Notes: generated from the sequence alone by a model not told the origin. A stretch of 11,221 nt of DNA from Gammaproteobacteria bacterium UBA7376 (GCA_002470275.1 DKNY01000017.1:1-11221); one strand, 5' to 3'. Positions 1 to 7,237 are shown, counted from the stretch's first letter. A program made the numbers and translations.

Positions 1-37
1 GATGCAAGCCCAGGTCCTTACTGCATCAGAACTCAAT

Positions 38-43
38 AGGAGA
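38..43 (+). promoter_or_regulatory. Ribosome binding site of the first gene
   Basis: AGGAGA lies 6 nt before the ATG at 50. This supports that start. The 49 bases before the gene are too short to judge a promoter. Confidence 0.75.
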
Positions 44-49
44 CGGTAG

Positions 50-826
50 ATGAGAAGATTGGTCAAAGGGATGCTCCCGACGCCGCGCCTCGCGGTTATC
101 GCGCTGTTCGGCATGATGAGTTTCTCTCCCTCCACGGTCGCATCCAGTCATGATCACTGTAGCCGTGTTCAAGCACCATCGGATGCAGGCGTCATCGCGA
201 CTCAGATGGGGCTGATTCGGGGGCATCTTTGGGTTGCTGCAGAACTCGTAGCGCTGGATCAGATGGCCCTTGGGGCAGCTCACGCCAAGCATCCGGCCGA
301 TGAGATTTATCAATCGCTGTTGCCGCTTCTCAAGAACGCAGGCGCTGAGGGTTTTGCAGCCGAGCTGGAGGCCCTTGCGGTAACGCTTCAGGAGCGTGAT
401 AAGCCCGCCTTTCAGAGGGCCTATCGAAATCTAGAGACGGCCATGGCGGCTGTCGACACAAAGCTTTCGCCGTCCAGCGCTACCCACCTGGATGTCACGG
501 TCGAGCTGATCAAACAGGCTCAGGTCGAATACGCGGCGGGGCTTGTTGATGGCGAGATTGTTGATATCAAGGAGTATCAGGATGCGCGGGGATTTCTTGC
601 CATCGCCGAAGGCCTGGTGCTGGAGGTGTTTGCATCTTGTGGCCCGCTTATAGCGGCGGCGCAACAGCAGGCGGTGCGTGAAGCCCTCGCGCTGGCTAAG
701 ACCCAATGGCCTGCGCTGTCAGAGCCCGTTGTTTTCGTGGAAGAAGGAGATGCCCAACCGTGGTCTGGGACAGCGTTAGCCTCACTGCTGACGAAAATGC
801 AGGCGCTTAGGAATTTGATGCGCTGA
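50..826 (+). CDS. Secreted protein resembling the FTR1 iron-permease ectodomain
   Basis: This is a 258-aa exported protein. A basic start (MRRLVKG) and a hydrophobic stretch at about residues 13-30 form a signal peptide, with likely cleavage after Ser32 (VAS motif). The mature part is mostly helical. Residues 55-87 carry a pattern GHL...H78-A-K-H81-P-A-D-E-I-Y. Residues 160-182 (EYAAGLVDGEIVDIKEYQDARGF, reading E-Y-x-x-G-x-x-x-G-x-I-V-x-x-x-E-Y) resemble the segment that precedes the membrane part of long FTR1-family iron permeases. No permease segment (REGLE-type motif) follows, so this would be a stand-alone ectodomain. C37 and C197 could form a disulfide, and the His/Asp/Glu cluster at 78-85 could bind metal; both are inference. 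It sits 88 bp upstream of the P450 gene on the same strand. The family assignment is from memory of the motif, so the function is tentative; the CDS itself is well supported by its RBS and signal peptide. Confidence 0.8.
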   Translation: MRRLVKGMLPTPRLAVIALFGMMSFSPSTVASSHDHCSRVQAPSDAGVIATQMGLIRGHLWVAAELVALDQMALGAAHAKHPADEIYQSLLPLLKNAGAEGFAAELEALAVTLQERDKPAFQRAYRNLETAMAAVDTKLSPSSATHLDVTVELIKQAQVEYAAGLVDGEIVDIKEYQDARGFLAIAEGLVLEVFASCGPLIAAAQQQAVREALALAKTQWPALSEPVVFVEEGDAQPWSGTALASLLTKMQALRNLMR

Positions 827-914
827 GCGGTACCGGGATGGCTTTTTTTTATCGCACCCGAGGACGTTCTCAGGTATCTTTTTGGGTGGATATTGTGAGG
901 ATTAGGATAACAAC
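827..914 (+). other. Short intergenic stretch with T8 tract
   Basis: A run of eight T at 843-850 follows the first gene's stop by 16 nt. The palindrome CGGTACCG just before it has no loop, so I could not build a convincing terminator stem. AGGA at 904-907, 7 nt before the ATG at 915, is the ribosome binding site of the P450 gene. No clear -35/-10 pair was found. Confidence 0.4.
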
Positions 915-2237
915 ATGAGCGAAGCCGTTGAATCAGAGCTAGCGAACACCGAGGCGCCTTCCTTTGTAAGGCCTGGCTCAGAGCAGGATAAAAAGAAGGG
1001 GGAAATCCCCGCAGCTGCCGATATGGCCCTCGAGGACATTAACCCCGTGTGGAATCGGCTCTTTAGCGAAAATAAAATGCTCGACTTCTTCGAGCGTCTT
1101 CGACGCGAAGATCCGGTGCATTTTAACGAGAGCGAAGTGGCGGGGCGCTACTGGTCCTTGACTCGCTACGACGACATCAAGGCGGTGGACACCGACCATC
1201 ATAACTTCTCCAGCGCTCACGGCATCACGGTGGGTTTCCCCATTGATCAGCCGCTCCCGGAAGGGGCCCTGGATGTGAAACTGTTCATCGCCATGGACCC
1301 TCCAAAGCACGACGTTCAGCGACGAACCGTCTCGCCCGTAGTCTCCACCCGTAACTTGGCGGGCATGGAACAGCTCATTCGCGAGCGTACGTGTTCCGTG
1401 CTTGATGCCTTACCTGAGGGTGAAACGTTTAACTGGGTAGATTTGGTCTCCATCGAGCTGACTACGCTCATGCTTGCAACGCTATTCGACTTCCCGATGG
1501 AGGAACGATACAAGCTCACGCGCTGGTCGGATGTGGCCACCGCGGTTCCTGGCGGTGGTGTTATCGACAGCGAAGAGCAGCGTCGCGAAGAACTGATCGA
1601 GTGCTTGGTTTACTTCACGCAAATCTGGGAAGAACGCAAGAAGAACCCAACGGGGGATTTCGTTTCGATGCTGGCTCATGGCGAGGAAACGAAGGATATG
1701 GAACCCCTGGAATTCCTGGGCAACTTGATCCTGCTTATCGTGGGCGGTAACGACACTACCCGCAACTCTATGACTGGCGGTGTGTTGGCATTGAACGAAT
1801 ACCCCGCTGAATATGAGAAGCTCAAGCGTGATCCATCGCTTATTCCCAACATGATTTCCGAGGTCATCCGCTGGCAAACGCCCCTGGCCTATATGCGCCG
1901 CACGGCCAACTCAGACTGCGAAATCCGCGGTAAGCAGATCAAGGCCGGTGATCAAATCATCATGTGGTACGTGTCGGGTAATCGGGACGAGTCTGTGTTC
2001 CCGCGCGGTGAGGAACTGATCATCGACCGGGAGAATGCACGCCAGCATCTTTCCTTCGGTTATGGCATTCATCGCTGCATGGGCAACAGGGTCGCAGAAA
2101 TGCAGCTTCGCGTCCTGTGGGAAGAAATCATGAAGCGGTTTGAGCATATCGAGGTGGTGGGTGAGGTGAAGCGCACTTTCTCTTCCTTCGTCAAGGGCTA
2201 TACCGAGTTGCCAGTGCGCGTCACGCGTCGCAAGTAA
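915..2237 (+). CDS. cyp153: Cytochrome P450, CYP153 family (terminal alkane/fatty-acid hydroxylase)
   Basis: This is a 440-aa soluble bacterial P450. CYP153 enzymes use O2 and two electrons to hydroxylate the terminal carbon of medium-chain alkanes or fatty acids in the cytoplasm. Residues visible: FIAMDPPKHDVQR in the N-terminal half; the I-helix oxygen-activation motif GGNDTT at 277-282; the K-helix E316-V-I-R319; WQTPLAYMRR directly after it; MWYVSGNRDE; and the haem loop FGYGIHRCMG with Cys388 as the axial ligand. These blocks match CYP153A proteins closely, including the typical GGNDTTRNSM and GNRDE stretches. The length is slightly below the 460-470 aa of well-known members because the N-terminal leader is shorter. 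All catalytic residues are present. CYP153 is usually encoded with a 2Fe-2S ferredoxin and a ferredoxin reductase; neither is next to it here, so electrons must come from elsewhere. The exact substrate cannot be read from the sequence. Confidence 0.96.
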   Translation: MSEAVESELANTEAPSFVRPGSEQDKKKGEIPAAADMALEDINPVWNRLFSENKMLDFFERLRREDPVHFNESEVAGRYWSLTRYDDIKAVDTDHHNFSSAHGITVGFPIDQPLPEGALDVKLFIAMDPPKHDVQRRTVSPVVSTRNLAGMEQLIRERTCSVLDALPEGETFNWVDLVSIELTTLMLATLFDFPMEERYKLTRWSDVATAVPGGGVIDSEEQRREELIECLVYFTQIWEERKKNPTGDFVSMLAHGEETKDMEPLEFLGNLILLIVGGNDTTRNSMTGGVLALNEYPAEYEKLKRDPSLIPNMISEVIRWQTPLAYMRRTANSDCEIRGKQIKAGDQIIMWYVSGNRDESVFPRGEELIIDRENARQHLSFGYGIHRCMGNRVAEMQLRVLWEEIMKRFEHIEVVGEVKRTFSSFVKGYTELPVRVTRRK

Positions 2238-2279
2238 GCACCGTTCGCCAGGAAAATTCTGGCATCGGTCGGCTATTCA

Positions 2280-2309
2280 AAGCCTGTGGGGTCGAACGCC
2301 CCCAGGCTT
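2280..2309 (+). terminator. Strong hairpin after the P450 gene (candidate terminator)
   Basis: AAGCCTG-T-GGGG (2280-2291) pairs with CCCCCAGGCTT (2299-2309): 11 base pairs with one bulged T2287 and a 7-nt loop. It begins 42 nt after the P450 stop. No T-run follows; instead there is a run of C. It may be a weak or Rho-assisted terminator, or a 3'-end stabiliser that separates expression of the P450 from the next gene. Confidence 0.45.
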
Positions 2310-2357
2310 CCCCCCAGCTGAAAGTAAGTTTGTAAAAAGAAAAGTTTGGAGTCCTCC

Positions 2358-4580
2358 ATGGCTTTGTCGCGGCAAAGGAATGTGTTGTGGGTCGATCTGG
2401 CTGACTTTTTAAGTACCCGAAAGTTGGTGCTTTCGATGCTTGCCTTGGCCTTTAACGCGTCCGTTTATGCCCAGCAGTCAGTTGTGCCGGCCTCCGAGCT
2501 GACCAATGCGCCGGAGATCGACGGCAGGGTGTTGGAGGATCCGATCTGGCAGGGCCTTGAGGCCGCAACAGGTTTTACTCAGGTGCGTCCATTTGAGGGG
2601 CGAACGGCCTCCCAGCGCACCGAGGTATATGTTGGTTACGATACCGAGACCCTCTACGTTGCGGTGGTGTGTTTCGACGATGACCCTGAGGCATTAATAC
2701 TTGCCGACAGCCGTAGGGATGCCAGCCTGGAAAAAATAGACAGTTTCCAGATGGTCATCGACCCATTTCTAGACCGTCAAAATGGCTACGTCTTCGGTAC
2801 CACGCCCATGGCCGCAGAATATGACGGTCAGGTGGTGAGAGAGGGCGTTGGCAACCGCCGTAATGGTGCCGGCGGTTTCACGCTGAACTGGGATGCAAGC
2901 TGGCAGGTGGAATCCGTGATTGGAGACTTTGGCTGGAGTGCGGAATTCGCCATTCCATTCAGGTCGCTGCGTTTTAGCGGGCGCGGCAAGCAGAACTGGG
3001 GCATTAATTTCCAGCGTAATATTGGGCGTACCGATGAAGTCGTTTATTGGTCGCCGCTGAACCGCCAGCACAATATCTTTCGTGTATCTGAGGCAGGCAC
3101 CTTAACGGACGTTTCGGTACCCACTCAGCGCGGTCTGAAGATAACCCCCTATCTGCTCACCCAGCTGAGTCGTGGCGGAGATAGCCGCTCGGGCACGCGA
3201 GAAGAGAGCGAGTTGGGTATAGATGCGAAATTCTCCCTGACGCCGAGCCTAACCCTAGACATGACCTACAATACGGACTTTGCGCAGGTTGAAGCCGACG
3301 AAGTGCAGGTCAATCTGGGTCGGTTCAGCATTTTTCTGCCTGAAAAGAGACCTTTTTTCCTCGAGAACGCAGGTCAGTTTTCAGTGGGTGCGCCTGGCGA
3401 GCTGGAGTTGTTTTTTAGCCGGCGCATCGGGCTGGATGCAGAGGGTATGCCGCAACCCATAGACGGGGGTATGCGGCTCTCCGGCAAGGTGGGACGCTCC
3501 ACCAACCTTGGCATTTTGCATATGCAAACTGGGGAATCCGGAAGCGGCCTCGCCGGAGACGCGTTTAGTGTGGTGCGTCTCAACCAGGAGTTTGCCAGTC
3601 GATCTTCCATGGGATTGCTGGTGGTGGACAAGCGCGGTGATCTGTCTGAGGACAATAATCAGACCTATGCGCTGGATGGACGCTGGGGTATCGGCGACGA
3701 AGTCACTGTCTCCGGTTTTATTGCCCAGACGGACACGCCCAATTTATCTGGTGACGATATGGCCCTTCGTTTCAGAGCCGGGTATTCCGGTCAGGCCTGG
3801 GACAACTTCATCAGTTATTCCAAGGTCGGTGACAACTTCAATCCTGAGGTTGGCTTTTTGCGCCGTAAGAACTACCAGCGGATTAGCGCCATGCTTTTCA
3901 ATCGAAGGAGAATTGAGGACACGCTCGGTTTGTTTGAAATGCGGCCACATGTTTATTTCAGCGGGTATGAGAATGATGATGGGTTTTATGAGACCGGCTT
4001 CCTGCATGTCGATAATCATTGGGAATGGCGCAACGGATTCGAAATTCATACGGGGGTAAACTTCACCCGGGAGGGGATTCTCGAGCCTTTTGAAATCAAC
4101 GACGGTGTTTTTGTTCCACCGGGTGAATATGATCATAAAGAGTCGCCGTTGGTGGTGATCACGGATAAGCGAAAACCACTGACCCTTAGGGTTCACTCTA
4201 AGATTGGTGGGTTCTACGGCGGGCGCAGGTCATCCTTTGAAACTGACATAAGTTATCGCTATGGCGAGGCCTTCACCAGCAACCTGAGTTGGAGCAGTAA
4301 CGATATTGACCTGCCTGTTGTAAACGGTCGTTTTAAGGTCAACGTGGCTCGTCTGAGGATGTCCTATTCTTTCAGCCCCAAAATCCTTTTGCAGGCCCTA
4401 GTCCAATATGATGACAGGGATGATGCTCTTGGGCTTAATCTTCGGTTTTCCTGGTTGCAGACGGCTAACTCAGGCCTGTACCTGGTGTACAACGAACTCG
4501 ACAATGAAACCTTTGTTGGGCCGATAGAAAGGCGGCGTCAGGTCGGTATTAAGTATTCTCGGATTTTTGACGCCATTTAG
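2358..4580 (+). CDS. Outer-membrane protein with CBM9-like and DUF5916 domains
   Basis: This is a 740-aa exported protein. I chose ATG 2358, which has GGAG at 2348-2351 at 6-nt spacing; an in-frame TTG at 2346 overlaps that RBS and is unlikely. After a long n-region, residues 21-38 (RKLVLSMLALAFNASVYA) form a signal peptide with cleavage at A38/Q39. Residues of about 45-230 form a carbohydrate-binding family 9-like beta-sandwich (IDGRVLEDPIW near 54-64; YVGYDTETLYVAV; later WSAEFAIPFRSLRF). From about 250 to the end comes a DUF5916 region with the hallmark FSIFLPEKRPFFLENAGQF and FSRRIGL, then alternating amphipathic strands expected of an outer-membrane beta-barrel. Proteins of this architecture are common in marine proteobacteria and Bacteroidetes. 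Their substrate is not established; a role in binding or passing a ligand across the outer membrane is inference. It follows the P450 gene on the same strand, with a hairpin between them. Confidence 0.93.
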   Translation: MALSRQRNVLWVDLADFLSTRKLVLSMLALAFNASVYAQQSVVPASELTNAPEIDGRVLEDPIWQGLEAATGFTQVRPFEGRTASQRTEVYVGYDTETLYVAVVCFDDDPEALILADSRRDASLEKIDSFQMVIDPFLDRQNGYVFGTTPMAAEYDGQVVREGVGNRRNGAGGFTLNWDASWQVESVIGDFGWSAEFAIPFRSLRFSGRGKQNWGINFQRNIGRTDEVVYWSPLNRQHNIFRVSEAGTLTDVSVPTQRGLKITPYLLTQLSRGGDSRSGTREESELGIDAKFSLTPSLTLDMTYNTDFAQVEADEVQVNLGRFSIFLPEKRPFFLENAGQFSVGAPGELELFFSRRIGLDAEGMPQPIDGGMRLSGKVGRSTNLGILHMQTGESGSGLAGDAFSVVRLNQEFASRSSMGLLVVDKRGDLSEDNNQTYALDGRWGIGDEVTVSGFIAQTDTPNLSGDDMALRFRAGYSGQAWDNFISYSKVGDNFNPEVGFLRRKNYQRISAMLFNRRRIEDTLGLFEMRPHVYFSGYENDDGFYETGFLHVDNHWEWRNGFEIHTGVNFTREGILEPFEINDGVFVPPGEYDHKESPLVVITDKRKPLTLRVHSKIGGFYGGRRSSFETDISYRYGEAFTSNLSWSSNDIDLPVVNGRFKVNVARLRMSYSFSPKILLQALVQYDDRDDALGLNLRFSWLQTANSGLYLVYNELDNETFVGPIERRRQVGIKYSRIFDAI

Positions 4581-4689
4581 GCGTATTGTTAGTCCCTGCG
4601 ACCGGCCCTGAGTAATCGAGGAGCGGGCGCTTTATGTGAGTGCCAATGGCATGACGCTTGGGGTGACTATGTATTCGGAAATAGCCTAG

Positions 4690-5754
4690 ATGACTGGCAT
4701 GCTTTACGAGAAAGGGAGGACGCCCCGCGGCGGTTGGCGGCGGTATTACTTCTTAACCATGGCGGATGCGGTTCCGCTGAGTTTGCCCGTCTTTGGCTTG
4801 CTTAACGCAGTACTCGCGACCCTTTTTTTTCTCGCCCTCATGGGCGGCCTAACGCCATCCGAATTCAAAACGAGCGATGCTTATTTAACGGCGCTTGGAA
4901 CGGCCGCGTTTTTCGCGCTGGTTAATGCTTATGCGCTTAGTGCGGGCGCTCATGTGATCCGTGAGGCCAAATGGGCTCTCGGCCAGCTAGGTCCGCATGT
5001 GGATTACGGGGATGGGGAGACGGCTAATCTTCAGCGTTTGCTTGAGGGTGGTAGTAAAAACTACATTAGAACATTGCTGGGTAGTGCCCTGGCAGCAGGG
5101 CTGATTCATTACCTGCTGCTTGCCCTGCAGGGAGCGCAAACTGATGGGATCGTGAACGTATCGCTTTACGGTGTGGGATCCATGATTGGTACCTGCGTCA
5201 CCTGGTGTGTTCTGCTGCCTGTATTCGCTTCCCAGGTCAACATTGCGCGAATTTTCGCGGAGGTTGGTCGACATCATGTGAAAATCAATCTCTTCAATCC
5301 AGAGCACCTAAAACCCTTTGAAACGGTGGCGGTAACGCCAGTCGTCTGCCTGATCGGTGTCCAAATGTTCTATCCGCTGTTATTTCTAGGGGGGCAGTTC
5401 GACCCCTGGGTGATCCTGCCGGGCTTTTCCTGTGCGTTGTTTGCTTTGATCTTTATGTTGGTCGTGCCAACGCGGGGTCTCCGCGCGCGGATACGTGAAG
5501 AGAAACGAGAGGCCTTGGAGAAGGTGAATCAGCAGATCGCCGACGTTTTGGCTGGGGAGAAAAGTGATCTAGAGGGGGCGGGCATGATGGTCCTCTCGAA
5601 CTTGCTGAGTATGCGCGCCTACCTTTCGAATCTCTCGGAGTCTCCCGTTCAGTTTGCCGCCCGACTGCGTTGGTTGCTTTACCTCTTTGTGCCGCCGGCT
5701 ACCTGGGCTGCTGCTGCGCTTATGGAGCAGTTCATAGATCAGCTGATGATCTAA
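4690..5754 (+). CDS. Multi-spanning inner-membrane protein of unknown function
   Basis: This 354-aa protein is not one I recognise. A basic N-terminus (residues 7-19) is followed by six clear hydrophobic segments at about 28-53, 65-89, 127-148, 158-181, 211-234 and 239-260. Residues 262-295 are highly charged (RARIREEKREALEKVNQQ) and look like a short cytoplasmic coiled coil, followed by an amphipathic stretch and a last hydrophobic segment at about 328-345. The basic N-terminus and the basic stretch after segment six would both be cytoplasmic by the positive-inside rule, consistent with an even number of segments between them. No catalytic or transport motif is evident. The ATG at 4690 directly abuts an in-frame TAG (4687-4689), so the frame cannot extend upstream; GGAA at 4678-4681 is a weak RBS, and ATG 4699 is an alternative. 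It lies 109 bp after the DUF5916 gene and is convergent with the next gene. Confidence 0.85.
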   Translation: MTGMLYEKGRTPRGGWRRYYFLTMADAVPLSLPVFGLLNAVLATLFFLALMGGLTPSEFKTSDAYLTALGTAAFFALVNAYALSAGAHVIREAKWALGQLGPHVDYGDGETANLQRLLEGGSKNYIRTLLGSALAAGLIHYLLLALQGAQTDGIVNVSLYGVGSMIGTCVTWCVLLPVFASQVNIARIFAEVGRHHVKINLFNPEHLKPFETVAVTPVVCLIGVQMFYPLLFLGGQFDPWVILPGFSCALFALIFMLVVPTRGLRARIREEKREALEKVNQQIADVLAGEKSDLEGAGMMVLSNLLSMRAYLSNLSESPVQFAARLRWLLYLFVPPATWAAAALMEQFIDQLMI

Positions 5755-5783
5755 CCCGGTTTCTTTCAGCTTGAGCAAACGGG
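5755..5783. terminator. Weak inverted repeat between convergent genes
   Basis: CCCGGTTT (5755-5762) can pair with AAACGGG (5777-5783) as a 7-bp stem with one bulged G, directly after the stop of the membrane-protein gene. It lacks a clear T-run on either strand. A bidirectional terminator is possible but weakly supported. Confidence 0.3.
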
Positions 5784-5815
5784 CTGCTTAGAGCATGACG
5801 GCGTTTCCATGCGTT

Positions 5816-6154
5816 TTACTCGTCAAAGTGAACAATGATGGCTGCGTTGGCTATGACAATCGTGTCTGCTCCATCCGAGGCGGGGACATCGAGCCCTCCG
5901 ACTACGGCCGTGACGGCTACGTCACCGTAGGGTAGCTCACTCGCCACCCGTTCAAGATCAACGAGACTTGGCTCGGTGACGCCAATTTGAACCTGGATTT
6001 GCATATCGTTGGGAGATTTACCTAACGCTTGAAAAAAATTGAGGCTGGAATGCCGAATCGCATCTGCAACGGCACGCGTGGCTGCCTTGGTGTAGTCCTT
6101 GCCGTGAACGTCGACCCCCATACCCATTTCAGTCAGGTAGCGCTTAAGTGACAC
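5816..6154 (-). CDS. Lin0512-family conserved protein (function unknown)
   Basis: Read from a GTG start at 6154, the protein is 112 aa and begins MSLKRYLTEMGMGVDVHG. It carries the family's invariant GxGxDxHG motif near the N-terminus (GMGVDVHG), followed by DYTKAATRAVADAI, a central IQVQIGV stretch, LPYGDVAV and a C-terminal DTIVIANAAI. This is the order and spacing of the Lin0512 family, whose members are about 110-116 aa long and of unknown function. The GTG has a good ribosome binding site, AGAGGGAA (complement of 6161-6168), 6 nt upstream. A longer reading from ATG 6241 would give 141 aa, but its first 29 residues are unlike the family and it lacks an RBS, so I reject it. There is no signal peptide; the protein is expected in the cytoplasm. 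It is a single-gene unit, convergent with the membrane-protein gene and divergent from the carbonic anhydrase gene. Confidence 0.88.
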   Translation of the reverse strand: MSLKRYLTEMGMGVDVHGKDYTKAATRAVADAIRHSSLNFFQALGKSPNDMQIQVQIGVTEPSLVDLERVASELPYGDVAVTAVVGGLDVPASDGADTIVIANAAIIVHFDE

Positions 6155-6354
6155 AAGGTATTCCCTCTGTTTGCTTTGAACACAGCTTACCCCAAGCCTG
6201 CATTCGTTTGGTTGTCGTGCTGTTTTTAACCACGCACCCATTCGTCGCCATTTTCATGCCGCTAATAGCCCAGAGAGCGCTGGTGCAGTGATTTGAATAG
6301 TATTTGCAAAATGTCGTGGTTAGAGTGCTATCCACATTTTCTAAGGAGTCCTGA
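6155..6354. promoter_or_regulatory. Divergent intergenic region, Lin0512 gene / carbonic anhydrase gene
   Basis: These 200 bases separate two divergent genes and must hold both promoters. AAGGAG at 6343-6348 is the carbonic anhydrase RBS, and AGAGGGAA on the minus strand (6161-6168) is that of the Lin0512 gene. TTGCAA at 6304-6309 could be a -35 for the rightward gene, but no good -10 follows at 17 nt. I see no strong palindromic operator. Confidence 0.35.
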
Positions 6355-7122
6355 GTGATTGAGACGAATCGAACTTTTGTGAACAGCCACGAATCACTAG
6401 GCCTGATGCTTATTGTGAGTCTGGCTATCCTTCTACCCGGCTCTGCGCTTGCGAAGGCAGATTGGGGCTATGTCGGAAAAACAGGCCCTGATTACTGGGC
6501 GGAGATGGGTGGTGAAAACAATGCCTGTGGGGGACAGAATCAGTCGCCCGTTGATATCCATGGCGTTGTTCAGGCCGACCTAGCGCCGATTGAGCTGAAT
6601 TACACAGGACCGGGCCGACAGGTCGTCAACAATGGCCACACGGTGCAGGTGAATTTTGATTCCGGTAGCGCCATTCGCGTTGATGGCAGCGAGTTCGCCT
6701 TACTGCAAACCCACTTCCACGCGCCGAGTGAAAATCATATTGGCGGTCGATCCTTCCCGCTTGAAGCGCACTTTGTGCATGCCGACGCGGAGGGCAACTT
6801 AGCCGTTATTGGGGTGATGTTTGAACTTGGGGCGGCAAATCCAAACCTGGAGGAATTGACCTCAAAAGCGCCCATGGAAATGGCGTCTTCAGCAACTCTG
6901 TCAAAGGGGATGCATGCCGCAGATTTCGTAACATCCGGGCGCGACTATTATCGTTTCAACGGTTCCCTGACCACACCGCCATGCTCCGAAGGGGTGCGCT
7001 GGCTGGTACTCAAGCAGGCTGCTTCGATCTCGTCAGAGCAGCTTCAGAAGCTCTCCGCCGCATTTCCCCATGCCAACAATAGGCCCCTACAGCCGCTCAA
7101 TGCGCGCTTGGTGTTGGAGTAG
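6355..7122 (+). CDS. Periplasmic alpha-class carbonic anhydrase
   Basis: This 255-aa protein interconverts CO2 and bicarbonate with a zinc ion, in the periplasm. It starts with GTG 6355, preceded by AAGGAG at 6343-6348 with 6-nt spacing. Residues of about 15-33 (LGLMLIVSLAILLPGSALA) form a signal peptide cleaved near ALA33. The mature domain begins with WGYVG and contains all the expected active-site residues: zinc ligands H120 and H122 (THFHAPSEN) and H139 (EAHFVH), Glu126, the proton-shuttle equivalent H95 (NNGHTV), and T206-T207 (SLTTPPC). C58 (NNACGG) and C210 (TPPCSEGV) are placed for the disulfide typical of bacterial alpha-enzymes, which fits export. Length and domain order are normal. 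It appears active. It is divergent from the Lin0512 gene, and the methyltransferase gene follows after 115 bp. Bicarbonate supply or pH control in the periplasm is the likely role. Confidence 0.97.
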   Translation: MIETNRTFVNSHESLGLMLIVSLAILLPGSALAKADWGYVGKTGPDYWAEMGGENNACGGQNQSPVDIHGVVQADLAPIELNYTGPGRQVVNNGHTVQVNFDSGSAIRVDGSEFALLQTHFHAPSENHIGGRSFPLEAHFVHADAEGNLAVIGVMFELGAANPNLEELTSKAPMEMASSATLSKGMHAADFVTSGRDYYRFNGSLTTPPCSEGVRWLVLKQAASISSEQLQKLSAAFPHANNRPLQPLNARLVLE

Positions 7123-7160
7123 AATCCGGCCACAAAAAACAACGACCAGACCCTATTGGC

Positions 7161-7204
7161 CCATGCCCTGATCTGTCAAACTCAGGGCGTGGCGCTGGCG
7201 CCAC
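7161..7204 (+). promoter_or_regulatory. Two overlapping, mutually exclusive hairpins (terminator or attenuator-like)
   Basis: Hairpin A: 7161-7171 (CCATGCCCTGA) pairs with 7182-7192 (TCAGGGCGTGG), 11 bp including one G-T, loop 10 nt. Hairpin B: GTGGCG (7189-7194) pairs with CGCCAC (7199-7204), 6 bp, loop CTGG, followed by TGTTTT. They compete for 7189-7192. They could simply end the carbonic anhydrase transcript, or act as an attenuator for the methyltransferase gene, whose GTG lies 33 nt downstream. Confidence 0.4.
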
Positions 7205-7237
7205 TGTTTTGGGTGGATACATTGCAAAGGCGACAGC

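Noticed and set aside
843..850. T8 tract as an intrinsic terminator for the first gene
   Set aside because: The preceding CGGTACCG palindrome has no room for a loop, and no other stem of more than 3-4 bp adjoins the T-run.
2346..2357. TTG start adding four residues to the DUF5916 protein
   Set aside because: The TTG overlaps the GGAG that serves ATG 2358 with ideal spacing.
4647..4662. Sigma-54-like promoter TGGCATGACGCTTGGG before the membrane-protein gene
   Set aside because: The GG of the -24 box is present, but the near-invariant GC of the -12 box is GG here; no activator site or activator gene is visible. A single near match is expected by chance.
4636..4689. 17-codon GTG-started reading frame ending at the TAG that abuts ATG 4690
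   Set aside because: Too short, spacing to the nearest GAGGAG is poor (about 12 nt), and the codons show no leader-peptide character.
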